NCBI GenBank assembly: GCA_031257595.1
Contig: JAIROH010000091.1
Coordinates: 1-10,420, forward strand
Direction: 5' to 3'
Length of the DNA: 10,420 nucleotides
Origin: Treponema sp.
Lineage (GTDB): Bacteria > Spirochaetota > Spirochaetia > Treponematales > Breznakiellaceae
The translations under genes were made by a program, and so were the position numbers. This document shows positions 7,676 through 10,420 of this stretch, piece by piece; position 1 is the stretch's first letter, and each line of letters begins with the position of its first letter. The notes under the pieces were generated by a model. The model worked only from the letters and a program-made list of their open reading frames with translations. It was not told the DNA's origin and ran no database searches.

Positions 7676-9043
7676 TTAACCATTTTTGGACATCAAATCC
7701 AGATATTTTTTTCGCTCGCCTTTTTTTACCTTGTTTTCGGCCAAAAACAGATCGAACAGTTTTCGTTCTTTTATGTCTTCTTTTAACGATTCCCTTATGT
7801 TTTCCTGCTCGTAGTATTTTTTGATGTCTTCCGCGGGGGCGTCGGAATACGACATAATGCCTTCAATTTCCTTTTCGGTTTCTTCTTCCGAAGCCTCAAG
7901 CTCAAGATCCCTCATAAGGGTTTCAACAACAAGCCTGCTTTTCAGGGCTTTTTCGGCGTCGCCCTTCCATTCTTCCCGGATATTTTCCGGATTTTGGCCG
8001 GATTTCCCCAGGGTTTTTTCGAGCTCTTCCGGAGAAACGTTAAAACGCCTTGCCAGGTTTCTCCACCGGGAATCCAGTTCGAGCCTGAGCATCGATTCGG
8101 GAAGGTCTATCGGGGTGTTTTCAAGTATTTTTTCAAGTATATTGGAAACCGTTATGTCCCGCAGGCGCCTTTCCAAATTCGTTGAAAGCCGGTCTTTTAT
8201 GCTGTTTTTTAGATCGTCCAGGGTGTTGTACTTTTCGTCCACGTCCTGGGCAAGGTCGTCGTCCAACCCGGGAAGCTTTTTTTCCTTGAGGGCGGTAAGC
8301 GTAACCCTCACCGTGACGGTTTTCCCGGCCAGATCCCTGTAATTGTAGTCTTCCGGGAATGTTTTGGTGATGTCCTTTGTTTCATTCTTTTTCATCCCCA
8401 CAATGTCGTCGTCAAACCCGTAGAGGTTGTATCCCGACCCAAGGGTGAATACAAAATCTTCCCGTTCACTGCCTTTTACCGGATTTTTGTCTCCGTCAAG
8501 TTCGCAGTACGTTACCGTTACCACATCATTTTTGACGGCCGCTTCCCCATCGTCCCGGTCAAGAACGATGGCGTTCCGTTCCCGAATCTCTTCAAGTTCA
8601 CGGTTCAGGTCTTCATCGGTTACGGAAACATCGGGGACTTCCACTTCAAGGCCTTTCCAGGGCCCCACGGTAAGTTTGGGAAGCACGTCGTAGATGACCG
8701 AAAAGACAAGGTCGTTTTCAAAGTCAAGAACGGGTTCTCCGTCGATCCGGGGAGTGGAATAGGGGAGGGGCTGATCGTCTTTCGGGAAGCTTTCGTCCTC
8801 AAACACTTCGGAAATGGTTTTCCCGAATATTGAATTGAGGGCTTCATCTTTGAGCGAGCCGCCGAATTTCCGCTCAAGCACTTCCCGGGGAACCTTGCCC
8901 TTGCGAAAACCGGGAATCTGTATGGTTTTAACGTAATTGTTGACAAGCTCGTCGTATTGGCTGCGGACATCTTCTTTGTCCACTTTAAGGGTTAGCTTGA
9001 TCGCCGACCGGTCCAGCCGGGTGATTTCTTTTGATACGGACAC
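7676..9043 (-). CDS. tig: Trigger factor, ribosome-associated chaperone and peptidyl-prolyl isomerase
   Basis: A complete 455-residue trigger factor. It binds at the ribosomal tunnel exit, through L23 in known cases, and shields and folds nascent chains. The N-terminal ribosome-binding domain (about 1-115) carries the signature GFRKGKVP at 45-52. An FKBP-type isomerase domain spans about 165-255 (DVVTVTY, FTLGSGYNLYGFDDDIVGMKKNE, ending VTVRVTLTALKEKKLP). The C-terminal helical SurA-like arms occupy about 265-455. The start is GTG at 9041-9043: AGGA at 9052-9049 with a 5-nt spacer supports it, and MSVSKEITRLDRS matches a normal trigger factor N-terminus. It is the first protein gene of the unit, 22 nt after the tRNA-Leu gene. 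Confidence 0.97.
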   Translation of the reverse strand: MSVSKEITRLDRSAIKLTLKVDKEDVRSQYDELVNNYVKTIQIPGFRKGKVPREVLERKFGGSLKDEALNSIFGKTISEVFEDESFPKDDQPLPYSTPRIDGEPVLDFENDLVFSVIYDVLPKLTVGPWKGLEVEVPDVSVTDEDLNRELEEIRERNAIVLDRDDGEAAVKNDVVTVTYCELDGDKNPVKGSEREDFVFTLGSGYNLYGFDDDIVGMKKNETKDITKTFPEDYNYRDLAGKTVTVRVTLTALKEKKLPGLDDDLAQDVDEKYNTLDDLKNSIKDRLSTNLERRLRDITVSNILEKILENTPIDLPESMLRLELDSRWRNLARRFNVSPEELEKTLGKSGQNPENIREEWKGDAEKALKSRLVVETLMRDLELEASEEETEKEIEGIMSYSDAPAEDIKKYYEQENIRESLKEDIKERKLFDLFLAENKVKKGERKKYLDLMSKNG

Positions 9044-9046
9044 GTG

Positions 9047-9054
9047 CTTCCTCT
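9047..9054 (-). promoter_or_regulatory. Ribosome binding site deciding the GTG start of tig
   Basis: The minus strand reads AGAGGAAG from 9054 to 9047, followed by CAC and then GTG. The spacing fits a functional Shine-Dalgarno and supports a non-ATG start. The site lies in the 22-nt gap between the tRNA 3' end and tig, so it is exposed only after the tRNA is cut out if the two are co-transcribed. Confidence 0.65.
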
Positions 9055-9065
9055 GTCGTGAGATA

Positions 9066-9146
9066 TGCGAGAGAGGGGACTCGGACCCCTATGCCAAAGG
9101 CACCAGATCCTAAGTCTGGCGTGTCTACCAGTTTCACCACTCTCGC
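9066..9146 (-). tRNA. tRNA-Leu (anticodon UAG)
   Basis: The minus strand folds into a full class II cloverleaf of 81 nt without CCA. The acceptor stem is GCGAGAG/CTCTCGC with discriminator A. The D arm is GTG/CAC with the loop GG. The anticodon stem CCAGA/TCTGG holds loop CTTAGGA, anticodon TAG, which reads CUA and probably other CUN codons. The long variable arm (TGCCTTTGGCAT) and A73 are typical of leucine tRNA. The T stem is AGGGG/CCCCT with loop TCCGAGT, so position 55 is C rather than the nearly universal U. CCA is not encoded (TAT follows). It lies 22 nt upstream of tig on the same strand. Confidence 0.96.
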
Positions 9147-9151
9147 GTTGT

Positions 9152-9176
9152 TTGAACCGTAAACACTCTGGTTCAA
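9152..9176 (-). other. Hairpin in the leader just upstream of tRNA-Leu
   Basis: Perfect 7-bp arms TTGAACC and GGTTCAA (9176-9170 and 9158-9152 on the minus strand) enclose an 11-nt loop, and flanking G-U pairs could extend it. It ends 5 nt before the mature tRNA 5' end, within the transcript expected from the promoter at 9207-9235. It may guide 5' processing or be a relic of another tRNA T arm. It is not a terminator, since no U run follows. Confidence 0.5.
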
Positions 9177-9206
9177 GTCCGGAATGAGTACATTCGCCTT
9201 GTCATT

Positions 9207-9235
9207 ATAATAAAAAATAACAATGGGGATGTCAA
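9207..9235 (-). promoter_or_regulatory. Strong promoter of the tRNA-Leu-tig-clpP-clpX-lon unit
   Basis: The minus strand reads TTGACA at 9235-9230 (perfect -35), a 17-nt spacer and TATTAT at 9212-9207 (5 of 6). An overlapping TATAAT (9209-9204) would have a 20-nt spacer. The expected start is near 9200, about 54 nt before the tRNA 5' end. No CIRCE element (HrcA operator) was seen here, although the downstream genes are often heat-regulated. Confidence 0.8.
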
Positions 9236-9263
9236 GGCAAAGGAGAACGAGCCGTATGTGGTT

Positions 9264-9278
9264 TCTTGCAATGCAAGA
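9264..9278. promoter_or_regulatory. 15-nt perfect palindrome, possible operator
   Basis: TCTTGCA-A-TGCAAGA is a perfect dyad around base 9271. It sits about 29 nt beyond the -35 of the tRNA/tig promoter (about 71 nt upstream of its predicted start) and about 90 nt upstream of the first forward -35. This position suits an activator or repressor dimer, but no regulator can be named. Confidence 0.3.
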
Positions 9279-9366
9279 TTTTATCAATAAACAGCAAGGG
9301 TTTGGTAAAAAATTTTGAACATGAGAGGCTTTTCCGGTACTCTTTTTCATGAGGCAACGCGAGGAC

Positions 9367-9395
9367 TTGACAACGAAATTAGTATATGTGATACT
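9367..9395 (+). promoter_or_regulatory. Candidate distal promoter of the GHKL gene
   Basis: TTGACA at 9367-9372 is a perfect -35. After 17 nt comes GATACT at 9390-9395 (4 of 6), preceded by an extended -10 TG at 9387-9388. Start expected near 9402, giving a leader of about 130 nt. Confidence 0.45.
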
Positions 9396-9480
9396 AAAGA
9401 CCAATGGAGGTTGTTCCAAGACTTTAGTTTTTTGGGAGACAAACTTTGTCCGTTAGTGGAAAAACCACGGGGTTTTGAAA

Positions 9481-9510
9481 TTGGCGTATGATTTAAAAAG
9501 TTCTCATAAT
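9481..9510 (+). promoter_or_regulatory. Candidate proximal promoter of the GHKL gene
   Basis: TTGGCG at 9481-9486 (4 of 6), an 18-nt spacer and CATAAT at 9505-9510 (5 of 6). Start expected near 9517, giving a short leader that still contains the GGTGG in front of the ATG at 9534. Confidence 0.4.
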
Positions 9511-9533
9511 TTACTTTTATGTGTGGTGGCAAA

Positions 9534-10202
9534 ATGAGTGACTTAGACGAAGTAGTCGTTGATGAGGAAAAAGTCGTAAAGGCAATCCGTATGGAAGTGC
9601 CTTTGGTAATGACTACTTATACGCTTCCACGTAAAGTGGAAAAATATATTGAAAAGGTAGTTACGCTTTTCCTCGAATATATACGTCAATCCTCCCTGGC
9701 GGACAGTATTATCTATTGTGTTCAGGAATTAGTTGTTAACGCCAAAAAAGCCAACACCAAACGGGTTTATTTTCTCGAAAAGGGGCTGGATCTCAGCAGT
9801 CCGCAGGATTATAGCGTCGGTATGGAGACTTTTAGGGAGGAAACGCTCACTAATATTCAGCATTATCTGGATCTTCAGAAAGAAAAAGGACTTTATATCA
9901 AACTCGTGCTTCAGCTCAAAGATAATATTATAACGATAGAAGTCCGTAATAATTCCATTATCACGCAGGAAGAACTGGAACGTATCCGTAAACGGCTTGC
10001 AAAGGCCGGCACCTACAGTGATCTGGAAGAAGCGTTGGGTAATATTTTGGATGATTCCGAAGGCGCGGGGCTTGGGCTTATTATTCTGGTCCTTATGATG
10101 AAAAAAATCGGCCTTTCGGAAAAAAGTTTCAATATTTTGCGTACCGATGCGGAGACCGTGGCGCGTATCGTTATACCCAAGAACTTAAAAAGAGCCGGTT
10201 AG
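9534..10202 (+). CDS. GHKL-type (histidine-kinase-like) ATPase, no phospho-acceptor domain
   Basis: A 222-residue soluble protein. It has an N-box-like helix with ELVVNAKKAN (Glu65, Asn69), a second strand-turn IEVRNNS (about 135-141) where sensor kinases usually have a D-x-G motif, and a Gly-rich lid DDSEGAGLGLIIL (173-185). These are the marks of the HATPase_c/GHKL fold. The H-box and dimerisation helices of a sensor kinase are absent, and so are any membrane segments. It may be an anti-sigma-like kinase, a partner ATPase or a degenerate nucleotide-binding regulator. The ATG at 9534 is preferred over ATG 9519 because GGTGG (9525-9529) lies just upstream, though spacing is short. A cyclic-nucleotide-binding gene follows after 70 nt, suggesting a joint signalling role. 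Confidence 0.75.
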   Translation: MSDLDEVVVDEEKVVKAIRMEVPLVMTTYTLPRKVEKYIEKVVTLFLEYIRQSSLADSIIYCVQELVVNAKKANTKRVYFLEKGLDLSSPQDYSVGMETFREETLTNIQHYLDLQKEKGLYIKLVLQLKDNIITIEVRNNSIITQEELERIRKRLAKAGTYSDLEEALGNILDDSEGAGLGLIILVLMMKKIGLSEKSFNILRTDAETVARIVIPKNLKRAG

Positions 10203-10213
10203 CCGAAGCCGTA

Positions 10214-10242
10214 TTGTCAATCGCAGGCAAAGCTCTTATACT
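10214..10242 (+). promoter_or_regulatory. Promoter of the cyclic-nucleotide-binding gene
   Basis: TTGTCA at 10214-10219 (5 of 6), a 17-nt spacer and TATACT at 10237-10242 (5 of 6). Start expected near 10249, giving a leader of about 24 nt. It shows that the downstream gene can be expressed separately from the GHKL gene. Confidence 0.6.
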
Positions 10243-10251
10243 TAAAGAGCT
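10231..10251. repeat. Inverted repeat spanning the -10 box, possible operator
   Basis: Perfect 7-bp arms AGCTCTT (10231-10237) and AAGAGCT (10245-10251) flank a 7-nt centre. The -10 TATACT (10237-10242) lies inside it, so a bound dimer would block RNA polymerase. Read as RNA it could also form a hairpin between the two genes, but there is no proper T run for termination. Confidence 0.5.
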
Positions 10252-10272
10252 ACATTTTAAGGCGGGGATTGA

Positions 10273-10420
10273 ATGGCAGGGCCGCTTCAGCTGACATTTG
10301 TAAACTATAAAAAAGACTCGTATATTATCGTGGAAGGCAAATCCAGCGAGGATCGTTTTTTCATCATCAGGCAGGGAAAGGTACGTCTTTCAAAAGATCT
10401 TGAAGTTGTTGAGGAAGAGC
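10273..10420 (+). CDS. Cyclic-nucleotide-binding-domain protein, N-terminal part (runs off window)
   Basis: The first 49 residues are visible. DSYIIVEGKSSEDRFFIIRQGKV (about 15-37) matches the start of a cNMP-binding (CAP/PKA regulatory) beta-roll, where YIIxEG and FFIIxxGxV are the usual first strands. The nucleotide-contact residues of the phosphate-binding cassette lie beyond the window, so ligand (cAMP, cGMP or none) and the presence of a DNA-binding domain are unknown. A purine-rich AAGGCGGGG (10259-10267) ends 5 nt before the ATG and serves as ribosome binding site. It is downstream of the GHKL gene and has its own promoter. Confidence 0.85.
   Translation, partial: MAGPLQLTFVNYKKDSYIIVEGKSSEDRFFIIRQGKVRLSKDLEVVEEE

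Larger units (their letters stand above)
9236..9518. other. AT-rich divergent intergenic region
   Basis: This stretch separates the minus-strand tRNA promoter from the plus-strand GHKL gene and is visibly richer in A and T than its neighbours. It holds a perfect 15-nt palindrome (9264-9278) and two candidate forward promoters (9367-9395, 9481-9510). An unrecognised 56-codon open frame lies at 9321-9491 without a Shine-Dalgarno, and a 20-codon one at 9256-9318 has AGGAG 10-12 nt upstream. Neither small frame is called as a gene. Confidence 0.5.

Noticed and set aside
9041..9240. CIRCE or other heat-shock operator before the chaperone/protease unit
   Set aside because: No TTAGCACTC-N9-GAGTGCTAA-like repeat was found; the only dyad is the tRNA leader hairpin, which is unrelated in sequence.
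8985..9419. 144-codon minus-strand open frame crossing the tRNA gene and tig start
   Set aside because: It runs through the whole tRNA-Leu and its promoter, which explain the sequence better.
10231..10260. Intrinsic terminator between the GHKL and cNMP genes
   Set aside because: The hairpin stem is AT-rich and is followed by ACATTTTAAGG, which lacks a proper T run; an operator role fits better with the -10 inside it.
1..10420. CRISPR array, riboswitch or phage genes
   Set aside because: No regularly spaced repeats, conserved riboswitch core or phage-type proteins were seen on either strand.

Overview
The window looks like chromosomal DNA of a spirochaete, most likely a Treponema-type organism of moderate GC content. 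This is inferred from gene content: a tig-clpP-clpX-lon chaperone/protease block, a DUF4954 left-handed beta-helix protein, and a small GHKL-type ATPase followed by a cyclic-nucleotide-binding protein. The termite-gut treponemes are a plausible home, but no species call can be made from sequence alone.

Left flank (1-941): an accessory edge. Bases 2-118 encode the C-terminal tail of an IS4-family transposase. A minus-strand Uma2-family (DUF820) PD-(D/E)xK protein follows. Next is a divergent gene on the plus strand for a 754-residue DUF4954 protein (960-3224). Both divergent genes have a -10 hexamer placed so that transcription would begin at or next to the ATG, and neither has a Shine-Dalgarno sequence, so both are candidate leaderless mRNAs.

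Centre (3246-9235, minus strand): one directional unit that reads promoter, tRNA-Leu(UAG), trigger factor, ClpP, ClpX, Lon. A near-consensus promoter (TTGACA, 17 nt, TATTAT) lies upstream of the tRNA. Only 22 nt separate the tRNA from tig and 20 nt separate tig from clpP; clpP and clpX overlap by 17 nt, and clpX and lon share an ATGA. No internal promoter or terminator was seen, so the unit is probably co-transcribed. It joins nascent-chain folding (trigger factor) with ATP-dependent degradation (ClpXP, Lon). All key catalytic and nucleotide-binding motifs are intact. The tRNA carries C instead of the nearly universal U at position 55.

Right flank (9236-10420, plus strand): an AT-rich divergent intergenic region with a 15-nt palindrome and two candidate forward promoters, then a 222-residue GHKL-like ATPase with no phospho-acceptor domain. 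A second promoter follows, whose -10 lies within an inverted repeat, and then the start of a cyclic-nucleotide-binding-domain protein that runs off the window. The two proteins form a probable regulatory pair.

Most of the window is conserved housekeeping sequence. I found no CRISPR array, defence island or wholly new system. The best leads are the C55 tRNA, the leaderless divergent pair, the DUF4954 protein, and the GHKL/cNMP pair with its palindromic promoter.
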